Assembly: GCF_030160715.1 (NCBI RefSeq)
Contig: NZ_BSOW01000036.1
Location: forward strand, 22,429 to 86,428
DNA from: Bradyrhizobium iriomotense
Lineage (GTDB): Bacteria; Pseudomonadota; Alphaproteobacteria; Rhizobiales; Xanthobacteraceae
Direction: 5' to 3'
DNA length: 64,000 nt
Under the pieces are notes generated by a model. The model was not told the origin of the DNA. It saw only the letters and a list, made by a program, of their open reading frames with translations, and made no database searches. This document shows positions 17,111-25,640 of this stretch, piece by piece. Every line of letters begins with the position of its first letter. The stretch's first letter is position 1. Position numbers and translations under genes: made by a program.

Positions 17111-17596
17111 TCACCGGACGGTCAAAACTATCCAGGATACGGTTGCGGCAAAGAGTGCTTGCGAGCTGATGCCGAGCGGCCACCTAAGCCTCCGCTTCGT
17201 GTGGGCCCATCTATGAAATCGTTGCAATGTCGTCAGGGGCTGCTTCGGAAGCAACCTGTGCACGACCTGTAGGGGGTCTGGCGTCATCCCAGCGAGGGCG
17301 CCGAGCGCGATCACTCCAATCGTTGCCGGCGTCGCGAAAAGCCAAATTGCTATTAATAGACCCGCGCAAGCATCGCAGCCGATAAGAGCTAAATCGAGGA
17401 AAAGCTTCGGGTCGGCTAGCAGACGGCGATTGTTGGCGCCGGGCTTTGATCTGATCGCTCGAAGTGGATAATCCCAATGCGGGATCGCATCGATCGCAAA
17501 GTGGCTTGCGAAGGCCGCAACCGCAACGAGGACTGGGTGCGACGGGAACAGACTAGCGATGGCGCCGCCGACAATTGCGTGAGTGCTTAGGATCAT
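17111..17596 (-). CDS. Membrane-bound hydrolase-like protein (DUF457/YdjM type)
   Basis: A 161-residue membrane protein started at 17596, where GAGG lies five bases upstream. The longer frame to 17668 adds a polar stretch without support. It begins MILSTHAIVGGAI, with the conserved His pattern of this family (ASHFAIDAIPHWDYP) near residue 40 and several hydrophobic spans afterwards. The family is annotated as putative metal-dependent membrane hydrolases, but no activity is established for this protein. Confidence 0.75.
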   Translation of the reverse strand: MILSTHAIVGGAIASLFPSHPVLVAVAAFASHFAIDAIPHWDYPLRAIRSKPGANNRRLLADPKLFLDLALIGCDACAGLLIAIWLFATPATIGVIALGALAGMTPDPLQVVHRLLPKQPLTTLQRFHRWAHTKRRLRWPLGISSQALFAATVSWIVLTVR

Positions 17597-18136
17597 ATCG
17601 CCTCGGCCCGTATGGCCACCACGTTGCTTTTTCTTTCTGCTAGCAGGCTGGCACAATAGGCTGCCCAATCGGCCATTATCCGCTCCGGTTCTCGCCTATG
17701 TCGCCGCGGCGACGGAGCCCGAACGTAAGCCCCATGAACCACATTTCTCTCACAAATGCGGCCAATGCTGCAAACCGTCTCATGGCATTGAATTTGCTAA
17801 CGCTTTTCATTCAAACTCTGTGAATATTTCTGGGGTAGGCGCAGGTAAGCGAATGCGCCTTGTATTGTGCGCTTGGAGAGCGCCCCTGCGAGCGGTTCCA
17901 AAGTTCGGCCAACTCCCGGGCTGGAACTCGACGTGCACCGAAACCACGACGGATAGGTCCATGTCGAGAAGCTGAGCGCTCGGCGTGCCGATGATCCTGC
18001 GGGAGGTTGGCAAGAAGTCCAAAAAGGAGAAGCGCAACGAGGGGGTGGCCGTCCCGTGGATCTACAGCTCTCTTAACCATGCCGTGGCGCGGCTTAGTAA
18101 GAAGATCGACGGTGTGCCGCCGCACTTCACGTTAAG
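17597..18136. other. Gene-poor region between membrane hydrolase and repeat
   Basis: No convincing gene is present. A 29-codon frame at 17734-17823 (MNHISLTNAANAANRLMALN then a hydrophobic end) lacks a ribosome site and is too short to claim. Other frames are short and compositionally odd. The region is more AT-rich than DNA to the right, in keeping with foreign or decaying sequence. Confidence 0.4.
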
Positions 18137-18236
18137 GCATGATCCGGAAGAGTGTGAAGCGGTTTTCCGAAAAGATCATGCGCAAACAACAACCTGAAGC
18201 GCGATGACGATTCATCCTAATCTCATCGCGCTTTAG
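18137..18236 (+). repeat. Bradyrhizobium-type 100-base intergenic repeat, copy 1
   Basis: The element begins GCATGATCCGGAAGAGTGTG and ends with TCATCGCGCTTTAG. It contains two inverted-repeat parts, GCATGATCCGG/AAAGATCATGC and AAAGCGCGATGA-like/TCATCGCGCTTTA. The same element recurs at 21730, 49651 and, in half form, 55121. It is non-coding and probably folds as two hairpins. Confidence 0.85.
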
Positions 18237-18256
18237 ACGCCTGCCGGCATGGTGGG

Positions 18257-18499
18257 ATGACAGAGCTGGAGGAGGCAGAGCTAACGGATGGTCAAGGCCG
18301 CGCCCTGTCCGCTCACTAGCCCCAGAAGGCCTACGAAGGCTACGCCAAGAAAACGACCAAGTGCATGCAATCGGCGACCAGGAAGCGTTACGCGCATCGC
18401 CTTGCGAACGAAACGGCGACATCTATCCAGAATGCGGCATCTGACGGCGTTCAGAATGAGAACCGGGAGGCTGCCAAAAGTGCTTGGGCATCAGTCTGA
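18257..18499 (+). pseudogene. Degraded ORF beside tRNA-Arg (possible recombinase tail)
   Basis: An 81-codon frame from the ATG at 18257 to the TGA at 18499 is interrupted by one in-frame TAG after about 20 codons. The part after the stop (KAYEGYAKKTTKCMQSATRK and onward) is charged and reads like a real protein tail. Its position directly beside the 3' end of a tRNA is where tyrosine recombinases of integrated elements are normally found, and the tail resembles those of such enzymes. The identity is tentative because no catalytic residues remain. Confidence 0.4.
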
Positions 18500-18503
18500 T
18501 AAC

Positions 18504-18580
18504 TGGCGCGCTCGGAGAGATTCGAACTCCCGACCCTCGGAATCGAAATCCGATGCTCTATCCAGCTGAGCTACGAGCGC
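18504..18580 (-). tRNA. tRNA-Arg (anticodon TCG)
   Basis: A full cloverleaf can be folded. The seven-base acceptor stem is GCGCTCG/CGAGCGC, the D arm is GCTC/GAGC, and the anticodon stem TCGGA/TCCGA encloses loop TTTCGAT with anticodon TCG. The T arm contains TTCGAAT, and CCA is encoded at the 3' end (18504-18506). It reads CGA arginine codons. Its 3' end faces the AT-richer region and the catabolic locus to the left. Confidence 0.97.
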
Positions 18581-18713
18581 ATCCTGCCCGGGACCGGGCC
18601 AGTTCCGAGTTTCGTCAGGCTGGGGCGCCCGGCTGTTCGGATGCAATGGGATTAGCAGAGAGGTTTAACGAGCAAAAGCCCTACCTGCCCGATCCGGGCA
18701 GGTACAGGGACGC

Positions 18714-19220
18714 TCACCACGTCGTGTTGAAGAGGCCGAAATGGGGCTGCTGAGCCATCCGCACCGGCCCACCGAACGTCGGCTGGCCAAAATAGGTCGG
18801 TTGCCCGTAATAGTACGGTGGCGGAGACCGCCTGGCGACCTTGCGCTTTGGCTGGACCGGCTTCTTGACCGACGCCGCATCGCCCTTCGGTTCCGTTGGG
18901 GTGAACTGGGCGAAGCTTTCGCGGACCCGCGCCTTGGCCGACATATCACCGAGTGCCGGGGACGCGTTCGGCTGCGCAGGCGGTTGCGTGGCAACGCCCG
19001 CCGTCTTTGCCGGTGCGGGCGGCGCAATCGTCGCCTGGCTGGTATCGAGCACCACACGTTCCGGCAGCTTGCGATCCGAACGAATCCGGATCAGCGGCGC
19101 TTCATTGCTCGATGTCACGATGTTCTGGGCGACCGGCGCTTCGGGCAGCCCAAGGTTCACAGCGAACAGCAGCGCGAGCAGCGCGCCGCCGACATACATG
19201 AAATACCGAAGGATGGGCAT
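18714..19220 (-). CDS. Hypothetical single-span membrane protein, Pro-rich
   Basis: A 168-residue protein started at 19220 (MPILRYFMYVGGALLALL). A longer frame to 19241 adds only seven residues. One N-terminal hydrophobic anchor (about 5-25) is followed by a disordered Ala/Pro/Lys-rich region and a Tyr/Gly/Gln-rich end (YYYGQPTYFGQPTFGGP). Proteins like this are common and uncharacterised in Bradyrhizobium. Most of it should face the periplasm. Confidence 0.72.
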   Translation of the reverse strand: MPILRYFMYVGGALLALLFAVNLGLPEAPVAQNIVTSSNEAPLIRIRSDRKLPERVVLDTSQATIAPPAPAKTAGVATQPPAQPNASPALGDMSAKARVRESFAQFTPTEPKGDAASVKKPVQPKRKVARRSPPPYYYGQPTYFGQPTFGGPVRMAQQPHFGLFNTTW

Positions 19221-19380
19221 CTGGCAGCGCTCCACCCGCACAGCAGCGCACGGGCCCTTCGCCTCAACTGGCGATCCTTTAATTGGTTCCTGTGGAGCCC
19301 GCCCGGTTCAACGTCAACGCGAACTTTTTTCGTGATCGGCGGCATGACGGTAACTTTTCCGCCAGCGCGACAATGGTCCT

Positions 19381-19941
19381 TTAGACACGTCGCGCTGCGG
19401 CGAGCGAGCACTTGGCCTGACTGGCGTTTACGTTAACGAAGCCGATTGGCACATGCGCAAACGTCTTGCGGCTTTTCATGCTCACGGCTTCGGCAAGCAC
19501 GCGCCTGCGATCGGTTAGGTGGCTGCCGTCACGGCGGGCGAAGGCGCAGAGGATCTCGACGTCCTTCACGGCATAGTCGTTGTCATTTCGCACAGTGAAG
19601 GTGACCAGCGCCCGCGATCCTAGCCCGCCACGGCGCCAGGATTGCGACGAAATGTGCAAGCGATCGAGTTCGGCTGGCACGGATGCCTGGGTCGCTGCGG
19701 CTTCGGGTGGCACAGACTGCGCAGGCTCAGGCTGGACGGTTGCCAACTCGATCCCGTCGCTCTCATTGCCTTCGGAAGCGGACATCAGCCCCCAGGCGCT
19801 GGCGCCGACCAGGACCACTGCCGCAAGCCACAATGGGCTTCTTCGCTTGACTGAGAAAGCCGGTCTCAGCAACGTACCGAGCTTGACGAGACTATTGAGA
19901 TCGACGCGATAGAGCCCTGCGAGCATGGATGCGTCACCCAA
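19381..19941 (-). CDS. Hypothetical anchored protein with C-terminal beta-sandwich-like domain
   Basis: A 186-residue protein. A hydrophobic span at about 36-55 (SPLWLAAVVLVGASAWGLM) is followed by a Pro/Ala linker and a C-terminal domain (about 95-186; LVTFTVRNDNDYAVKDVEIL) that resembles FxLYD/DUF3426-like extracytoplasmic domains. It lies just downstream on the same strand as nothing recognisable, and next to another membrane-anchored unknown. Its function is unknown. Confidence 0.7.
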   Translation of the reverse strand: MGDASMLAGLYRVDLNSLVKLGTLLRPAFSVKRRSPLWLAAVVLVGASAWGLMSASEGNESDGIELATVQPEPAQSVPPEAAATQASVPAELDRLHISSQSWRRGGLGSRALVTFTVRNDNDYAVKDVEILCAFARRDGSHLTDRRRVLAEAVSMKSRKTFAHVPIGFVNVNASQAKCSLAAARRV

Positions 19942-20158
19942 AATGCGACGACGCGCGTCTCGCGCGTACCGTCTTCCGCCCTAACGCGCCGATACGGCCG
20001 TTCTGCGGCGCTGCGCCGGGCCGCCCCTTCAACCCGCGAGGCAGATTTGGGTTCCCGTAGGCAGCCGAATCTCGGGTAACAGGAATACGCAAGTGGCGAT
20101 CGACCGAGGGGATCGCTAACATGACCGCAACGCCGCAAAGCTCGACGGGAGGAATGAA

Positions 20159-20542
20159 ATGCCGGTAGTCACCTGGGACCATGTCCATCTGCGCAGCCCC
20201 GACCCGGAGGCGACGGCGGCTTGGCTGCGGGACGTGCTGGGTGGCGAAATCGTGCGCGGCCCGGCACGCATCGACGTCAAGCTCGGCGGCGCCAACATCT
20301 TCATCGCACCGCTTGAGCCCGGCAAGCCCATGAACCCGCCCCCGCCTCATCCCCATCAGGGCCTCGACCATTTCGGCGTCACGGTGAAGGACATCGACGC
20401 CGTCGCCGCCGAGATGAAGGCGAAAGGCGTTGAGTTCACGCGCGAACCAACCACGATCCGGCCCGGTGTTCGCGTCTGCTTCATCCGCGGCCCGGAAGGT
20501 ATTTCGGTCGAGCTGCTCGAGCGCGACAAGAAATACGCCTGA
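20159..20542 (+). CDS. VOC-family (glyoxalase-like) protein
   Basis: A 127-residue single-domain protein of the vicinal oxygen chelate fold. Metal-ligand-type residues are visible in WDHVHLRSPDPEATAAW (His), GLDHFGVTVKD (His) and GISVELLE (Glu). GGGAGG is upstream of the ATG. The family covers dioxygenases, glyoxalases, isomerases and resistance proteins, so the reaction cannot be inferred. Confidence 0.88.
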   Translation: MPVVTWDHVHLRSPDPEATAAWLRDVLGGEIVRGPARIDVKLGGANIFIAPLEPGKPMNPPPPHPHQGLDHFGVTVKDIDAVAAEMKAKGVEFTREPTTIRPGVRVCFIRGPEGISVELLERDKKYA

Positions 20543-20611
20543 GGCTGCGACGTGCCGCATCGTCCGATCCATCCGGCGCGGCACCACCGAGCTACGCCGG
20601 ATTGGACATTC

Positions 20612-21130
20612 TCATGTCATGCTGCCCGGCATGAAGCAGCGGATCGTGACACCCATGTAGCCGTAGATCGGCCATACCATGGTGCGCCCGACCCGGTTCG
20701 GTTCCGAAATCACGGCCTCTTCCGGGACATCGACCCACACCAGCTCCTGCTGCTGGCCGTTGATCATGAAGCCATAGCGCGGCACGCGGACACGGTAGTG
20801 CCCGTCCTTGCTTTCCCAATCGGAATCCGAGATCGCCGACCCGTCGGCATCGGAGCAACACGGCCCCTTGCCGCTGCGCAAGCCGTCAAACCACGCCTTC
20901 AATTCGGCATTGGTGTTGACGAATTGGCCGCGGTCGCGTGCGTGCCCGAAGGGGACCGCAAGCACCACCAGGAGTATGGCACAACCGAGTTTCGCCGCGC
21001 GTCTCCAGCGCGTCGAACGGCCGATCTGCCCATGACTTGTCTTACAAAGGCTTGCTTCACAACTGACATTGTCTACACGCGCACTGCATAGACGCGGCTC
21101 ATCGCCGCCGGAATTGATCCAGTTGGTCAC
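20612..21130 (-). CDS. Hypothetical exported protein with Cys pair
   Basis: A 172-residue frame starting at GTG with GGAG about ten bases upstream. A hydrophobic signal-like stretch lies at about 47-64 (LGCAILLVVLAVPFGHA), unusually far from the start, so translation may begin later. The mature part contains GKGPCCSDADGSAISDSDWE and ends with RCFMPGSMT. This pattern recurs in rhizobial secreted proteins of unknown role. Confidence 0.68.
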   Translation of the reverse strand: MTNWINSGGDEPRLCSARVDNVSCEASLCKTSHGQIGRSTRWRRAAKLGCAILLVVLAVPFGHARDRGQFVNTNAELKAWFDGLRSGKGPCCSDADGSAISDSDWESKDGHYRVRVPRYGFMINGQQQELVWVDVPEEAVISEPNRVGRTMVWPIYGYMGVTIRCFMPGSMT

Positions 21131-21377
21131 GTTCGTCTTGCTCCAGCACCCCGCGGCCGGTGCAACTAGGGTTTATGCATTTCGCGGGCCAACTTGATTC
21201 GCTTCACAGGGCCTCGCTGCATTATGAGGCCGTCATACCCTTGTCATGCGCAAGCCAGGACAACTACGGCTCGCCGCGCGGCCAGCGGGTGAACTGCCGC
21301 GTTGCACGAGCGATGGCGCTTTGGCATAAACACAACATCGGCGTGCTGAGGGCGAAGGCAGCCGGCCACGGGACGTC

Positions 21378-21728
21378 ATGAAGAACGGTCTTTATTCGAT
21401 CCACGTGACGCTGCTCGATGGACGCGTCGGCAAAGGCAGCGGCGTGATCCTGTTTCGCGACGGCCAGATTCTCGGCGGCGATGCCTACCTCTTTTACACT
21501 GGCAGCTACACGGTGAAGGACAACGCCTTCAAGGGCGAGGTGCTGGTGCAGCGGCACACTTCCCCACGCGGCGACGACAATCCCCTGTTCGGCGGTCCGG
21601 CACCCGTCGGCGTCGGCGTCAGCGGCACCTTCACCGATACGCGCGCGGAGATGACGGGAACCGCGCTCGTCGGCAAGGCGAGCCAGATCTTTGGCGCCAC
21701 CCTGCGCAAGCTCGCAGACATTGATTAG
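21378..21728 (+). CDS. GrlR-family small regulatory protein
   Basis: A 116-residue beta-rich protein (MKNGLYSIHVTLLDGRVGKG, LFRDGQILGGDAYLFYTGSY) like GrlR, the small protein that sequesters the activator GrlA of the LEE type III secretion locus in enteric pathogens. Homologues are widespread in rhizobia without LEE. The partner is not evident: no GrlA-like gene or type III cluster is in the window. The start has only a weak GGGA ribosome site. Confidence 0.75.
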   Translation: MKNGLYSIHVTLLDGRVGKGSGVILFRDGQILGGDAYLFYTGSYTVKDNAFKGEVLVQRHTSPRGDDNPLFGGPAPVGVGVSGTFTDTRAEMTGTALVGKASQIFGATLRKLADID

Positions 21729-21729
21729 A

Positions 21730-21856
21730 GCATGATCCGGAAAAGTGCGAAGCGGTTTTCCCTCGCGACAAACGCGGAACGCGTTTGCGCGGAGATCATG
21801 CTCAAACAACAAGCTAAAGCGCGATGACGATTCATCCCAATCTCATCGTGCTTTAG
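21730..21856 (+). repeat. Bradyrhizobium-type intergenic repeat, copy 2 (with insert)
   Basis: This is the same element as at 18137 and 49651, but with about 27 extra bases in the first half (CGACAAACGCGGAACGCGTT region), giving a longer first hairpin. It lies between convergent genes and could act as a weak two-way terminator. Confidence 0.8.
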
Positions 21857-21863
21857 ATGCGCG

Positions 21864-24599
21864 CTATTCCGCGGCCTGTTCCAGCGGCGCAACGCGCGGC
21901 AGGATCATCTGGATGCGTGTGCCGCCGCCGGGCTCGGAGTCGAGATCGAGCCGCCCGCCCAGCCGGTTGGTGACGATGCTGTAGACGATGTGCAGGCCAA
22001 GCCCGGTGCCGCCCTGGTCGCGCCGCGTCGTGAAGAACGGATCGAAGGCGCGGCGGCGGACGTCGAGCGACATGCCACAGCCGTTGTCGGAGAAGATGAT
22101 CTCGACATTGTCCTTGCCGGATTCGCGCACCTGGATATCGATCAGCCCGGGCCGCCCGTCCGGGAAGGCGTGCGCGACGGAGTTGAGGAACAGGTTGGTC
22201 AGCACCTGCCCGTACGGGCCGGGATAGCTGTTCATGATCAGGTTGGGCTGACACTCGACGTTGAGCGTCAGGTTGTGCTTGCGCAGGCCGGGCCGCAAGC
22301 TCAGCACCACCTGCTCGGTGAGATCGGCGAGATCAAAGGTGCGCTGGTCCGAATAGTTGCGGTCGGCCGCGACCTGCTTGAACGACTGGATCAGCTCGGC
22401 CGCACGATTGAGATTGGCGACGAGCTGAGAAGATGCATCGCGGCTGGTGTTGAGGTAGTCGTTGAGCTTCGAGCGGCGCAGCTCGCCGCGCTCGACATCG
22501 GCCGAGAACACCGCCGTCTTGCGCTCCAGCGCGGACGCCACCGTCAGGCTGATGCCGACGGGATTGTTGACCTCGTGCGCGACGCCGGCAACCAGCCGCC
22601 CGAGCGCCGCCAGCTTCTCCGCCTCGATCAGCGAGGCCTGGGTCTCGCGCAGATTGCGCAGCGCAGTTTCGGCGGCCTCCTTCGCTTTGCGCATCTCCTG
22701 TTCGCCGCGCTTGCGCTCGCCGATGTCGAGCGCCACGGTGACGATCCGCTCGATCTCGCCATCGGCATCGAGCAGCGGTAGCTTGTTGACCAGCCACTGC
22801 CGCATGTTGCCGGAGGCGTCCTGGTACTCCTCCTCGTAGAATCCGAGACCCTTGCGGAACTTCAGCACCCGCTTGTCGTTCTCGTCGGTCTTGGCCGCGC
22901 CATAGCGCGACATCAGGTCGGCCGTGGTGCGACCAAGCGCGTCACCGGGCTCGATGTCGAAGATGCCGGCCATATAGCGGTTCATCAGCACGTAGCGGAG
23001 GTCGCGGTCCTTCACGTTGATGACGGCCGGCACGGTGTCGATGACCTGCTGCAACAGCCGCCGGCCTTCGGCGATGGCGTCTTCCGCGCGCTTCTGGTCG
23101 GTGATGTCGCGCAGCGTGCCTTCGTAGCGGATGATCTTGCCGTCTTCACCCCGCACCCCGGTTGCGCTGTCGGAGAGCCACAGGATATCGCCGCTGCGCT
23201 GGCGCACCTGGTACTCGAACTCGCGCACGATGCCGTCTCGCTCCATCAGCCGCTGATACTCCGCGCGCGCCTCGGGATGGACGTAGATGGTATGGGCGAT
23301 GTCGTTGATGCTGTCGATGAGGTGTTGCGGGCTGTCATAGCCCATCATCCGCGCCAGCGCCGGATTGGCGTTGAGGAGATCGCCGGCCGGCGTGGTGACG
23401 TAAATGCCGTCGACCGAGCCCTCGAACAGCTTGCGATAGCTTTCTTCCGCGAGGCGCTGCTCGGTGAGCGCGCGGACCGCCGCTTCGCGCGCGGTGTCGG
23501 CCTCCTCGAGGGCGCGGCGGAACACCTCCGCTGCGCGCGCGATGTCGCCGATCTCGTTGTCGAGATCGGCGGACGGGATGGACGTGTTCTTCTCGCCCGC
23601 CGCAAGAGCGCGAATGGATCGCGCAATCTGGGCCAGCGGACGCACCGTCCGTCGCACCACGAACCCGGCAGCGATGATGCCGATCAGCACGCCCATGGTG
23701 CCGAGCACGATGCTCTGCCACCTCGCTTCCGCCAGCGTCCGGGCGAAATCGCGCGACAGCACATGCCCGCGCCGCGCGCTGACCTCGCGCAGCAGCTCGG
23801 TGACGCGCCCGATCAGGCGTCCCTCGGTGCCCAGCACCTCGCGATCGATATCGGCGATCTGACGCTCACGGACCGCGACCGCGATGATGGCTTCGGCATA
23901 ATCGTCGACCGCCGATTTCAGCCTGGCATCGGCGATGGTCAGCGTCCGCATGCTCTGCGCCGCCTGCTCGGCAGCGGACGGATTGCGCGCGAGCAGCCCC
24001 AGCGCGATATGGCTCTGGGCTTCGGACAGGCGCGAGGCGAGTTCCCGGTCCGCGGTTGCGGCGACGGCGGCGTCGAACTGGTCGCGCAGCGGCGGCAGGC
24101 CGGCCAGCAGCTGGGCGCGACGGTCAATTATGGTCGAGATCCGGTCGAGGCCACTGCGATAGGTCGCAAGCCGCTCGGTGACCCCGTCGATCATGTCCTG
24201 CTGCTCGGGCGCAAGCTCGATGCGGGTCTTCTTCAGGATGTCGCTCAGCGTCGAGGCGGCTTCGCCAACCTGCTTGAACTGGATGCCGGCGCCGGGATCG
24301 GTGACGAAGTCGCGCGCGGTGAGCCGCAAGTCGTTCATGCGACGGTCGATATCCTCGGCGAGGTCGCCCACGCTTTGCAGGCGCTGCAGCTCGGCGAAGG
24401 TCGAACCGATGTGGCGGATCGCGATCACGCTCGCAGTCGAGGTGACGATGATCACGGCCAGCACCAGGATGAAGCTGCCGAACGTCAGTTGACCGATAGA
24501 AAGCGAAAACGCTCGCTTCGGGTGCGAATTCGGCGTCAGTTCGGCAGGCATTTGGTCAGGACCGGACTCCATACGGCCCCAATATACGACGTATTCCAC
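21864..24599 (-). CDS. Membrane-bound PAS sensor histidine kinase
   Basis: A 911-residue protein with a first membrane span at about 32-56 and a long helical periplasmic sensor region (about 57-290). A second span lies at about 293-313 and a HAMP domain at about 314-366. Two PAS domains follow (about 390-505 and 515-635), then a dimerisation region with H-box VAGVAHEVNNPVG and an ATPase domain with N-box (LFLNSVAHAF), G1 (FSDNGCGMS) and G2 (GTGLGLHIVY). No response regulator gene lies nearby, so it is an orphan kinase. The GTG at 24599 lacks a clear ribosome site. Starts at 24572 or 24551 are possible. Confidence 0.93.
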   Translation of the reverse strand: MEYVVYWGRMESGPDQMPAELTPNSHPKRAFSLSIGQLTFGSFILVLAVIIVTSTASVIAIRHIGSTFAELQRLQSVGDLAEDIDRRMNDLRLTARDFVTDPGAGIQFKQVGEAASTLSDILKKTRIELAPEQQDMIDGVTERLATYRSGLDRISTIIDRRAQLLAGLPPLRDQFDAAVAATADRELASRLSEAQSHIALGLLARNPSAAEQAAQSMRTLTIADARLKSAVDDYAEAIIAVAVRERQIADIDREVLGTEGRLIGRVTELLREVSARRGHVLSRDFARTLAEARWQSIVLGTMGVLIGIIAAGFVVRRTVRPLAQIARSIRALAAGEKNTSIPSADLDNEIGDIARAAEVFRRALEEADTAREAAVRALTEQRLAEESYRKLFEGSVDGIYVTTPAGDLLNANPALARMMGYDSPQHLIDSINDIAHTIYVHPEARAEYQRLMERDGIVREFEYQVRQRSGDILWLSDSATGVRGEDGKIIRYEGTLRDITDQKRAEDAIAEGRRLLQQVIDTVPAVINVKDRDLRYVLMNRYMAGIFDIEPGDALGRTTADLMSRYGAAKTDENDKRVLKFRKGLGFYEEEYQDASGNMRQWLVNKLPLLDADGEIERIVTVALDIGERKRGEQEMRKAKEAAETALRNLRETQASLIEAEKLAALGRLVAGVAHEVNNPVGISLTVASALERKTAVFSADVERGELRRSKLNDYLNTSRDASSQLVANLNRAAELIQSFKQVAADRNYSDQRTFDLADLTEQVVLSLRPGLRKHNLTLNVECQPNLIMNSYPGPYGQVLTNLFLNSVAHAFPDGRPGLIDIQVRESGKDNVEIIFSDNGCGMSLDVRRRAFDPFFTTRRDQGGTGLGLHIVYSIVTNRLGGRLDLDSEPGGGTRIQMILPRVAPLEQAAE

Positions 24600-24643
24600 C
24601 CCCGGGGGAACATGCCTCGACCGGCCGGGCGGCCTGGTCTTTA

Positions 24644-25558
24644 CTATACTTTAGCCATCCGCGCGGCGCTTCCCGGGATGGTCATGGCGGCGACGCCGAT
24701 GACGACCGAGACGAGCCCGATCCATGCCGTCCGGCTCAGGCTCTCGCCGAGGAACGCCACGCTGATAGCGACGCCGATCGGCACGCGCAGATAGGCCTGT
24801 GCGGTGGTGCCGACCGAGCCGAGGGTCTGGATCAGGCGGAAATAGATCACGAAGGCCGCCGCGGTCGAGAACACGGCGAGCGCCAGCAGTGCCAGGACGG
24901 AACTGGCCGAGGGCGACAGCGTCCAGGGCTGCTCGATGGCAAGCGAGGCCGGGATCAGGACCGCGGCGCCCGCGAGCAGCGAGCCCGCTGCGGGCGCCAT
25001 CGGATCGAGCCCCCTGAAGCCGCGGCTGAAGATCGCCGCGCAGGCATAGCAGAGCGTCGCCGCGACGATCGCAGCTTCGGCGGCGAGGCCGCGGCCGATG
25101 TCATGGAATGCATCGGCGCCGACAATCAGGCAGATCCCGGCCATGCCGGCGATGACGCCGAGCAGTTTTCGCGCCGTGGTGGCTTCGTGCCGGGTCACCA
25201 GGGCCGTGAACAGGAAGGTGAAGATCGGTGCGGCCGAGTTAAGGATGGTGGCGAGCGCCGCATCGACATATCGCTCGCCCCAGGCGATCAGGGTCCAGGG
25301 GACCACGCTGTTGAGGCAGGCCTGAAACGCGAAGCGGCGCCAGGTCGCAAGATCAGCCGGCATGGCGATGCCGCGCAGGCGCATCACCATCAACAGCAGC
25401 GTGCCCGCGATCGCCGTGCGCGCCGCGATCAGCGTGATCGGCGCAATGGTGGCGACGCCGAGCTTGATGAAGGTGTAGGAGCCGCCCCAGAGCGTCGCAA
25501 GCAGGAGCAGCAATGCGAGCTCGAAGGTGATCGACGATTCCCGATGTGAGCCGTCCAT
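24644..25558 (-). CDS. EamA/DMT-family transporter
   Basis: A 304-residue membrane protein with about ten spans and two EamA repeats (LLLLLATLWGGSYTFIKLG at the start of repeat one, AAIVAATLCYACAAIFSRGF opening repeat two). The DMT family exports amino acids, metabolites or drugs. The substrate is not readable. It is separated from the sensor kinase gene by about 45 bases. Confidence 0.92.
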   Translation of the reverse strand: MDGSHRESSITFELALLLLLATLWGGSYTFIKLGVATIAPITLIAARTAIAGTLLLMVMRLRGIAMPADLATWRRFAFQACLNSVVPWTLIAWGERYVDAALATILNSAAPIFTFLFTALVTRHEATTARKLLGVIAGMAGICLIVGADAFHDIGRGLAAEAAIVAATLCYACAAIFSRGFRGLDPMAPAAGSLLAGAAVLIPASLAIEQPWTLSPSASSVLALLALAVFSTAAAFVIYFRLIQTLGSVGTTAQAYLRVPIGVAISVAFLGESLSRTAWIGLVSVVIGVAAMTIPGSAARMAKV

Positions 25559-25640
25559 GGCGCGCGTTCCGTCTCGCTATGAGCAAGACGCAACCTACCG
25601 CGCACGCAGCCGATAATACTTCGCTCCGTATCGAAGTGTG

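Noticed and set aside
17734..17823. 29-codon ORF that could encode a leader peptide
   Set aside because: No ribosome site and too short to support by eye.
23277..24794. 505-codon plus-strand frame
   Set aside because: It is antisense to the sensor kinase, is Arg/Gln-rich with no motif, and overlaps two real genes.
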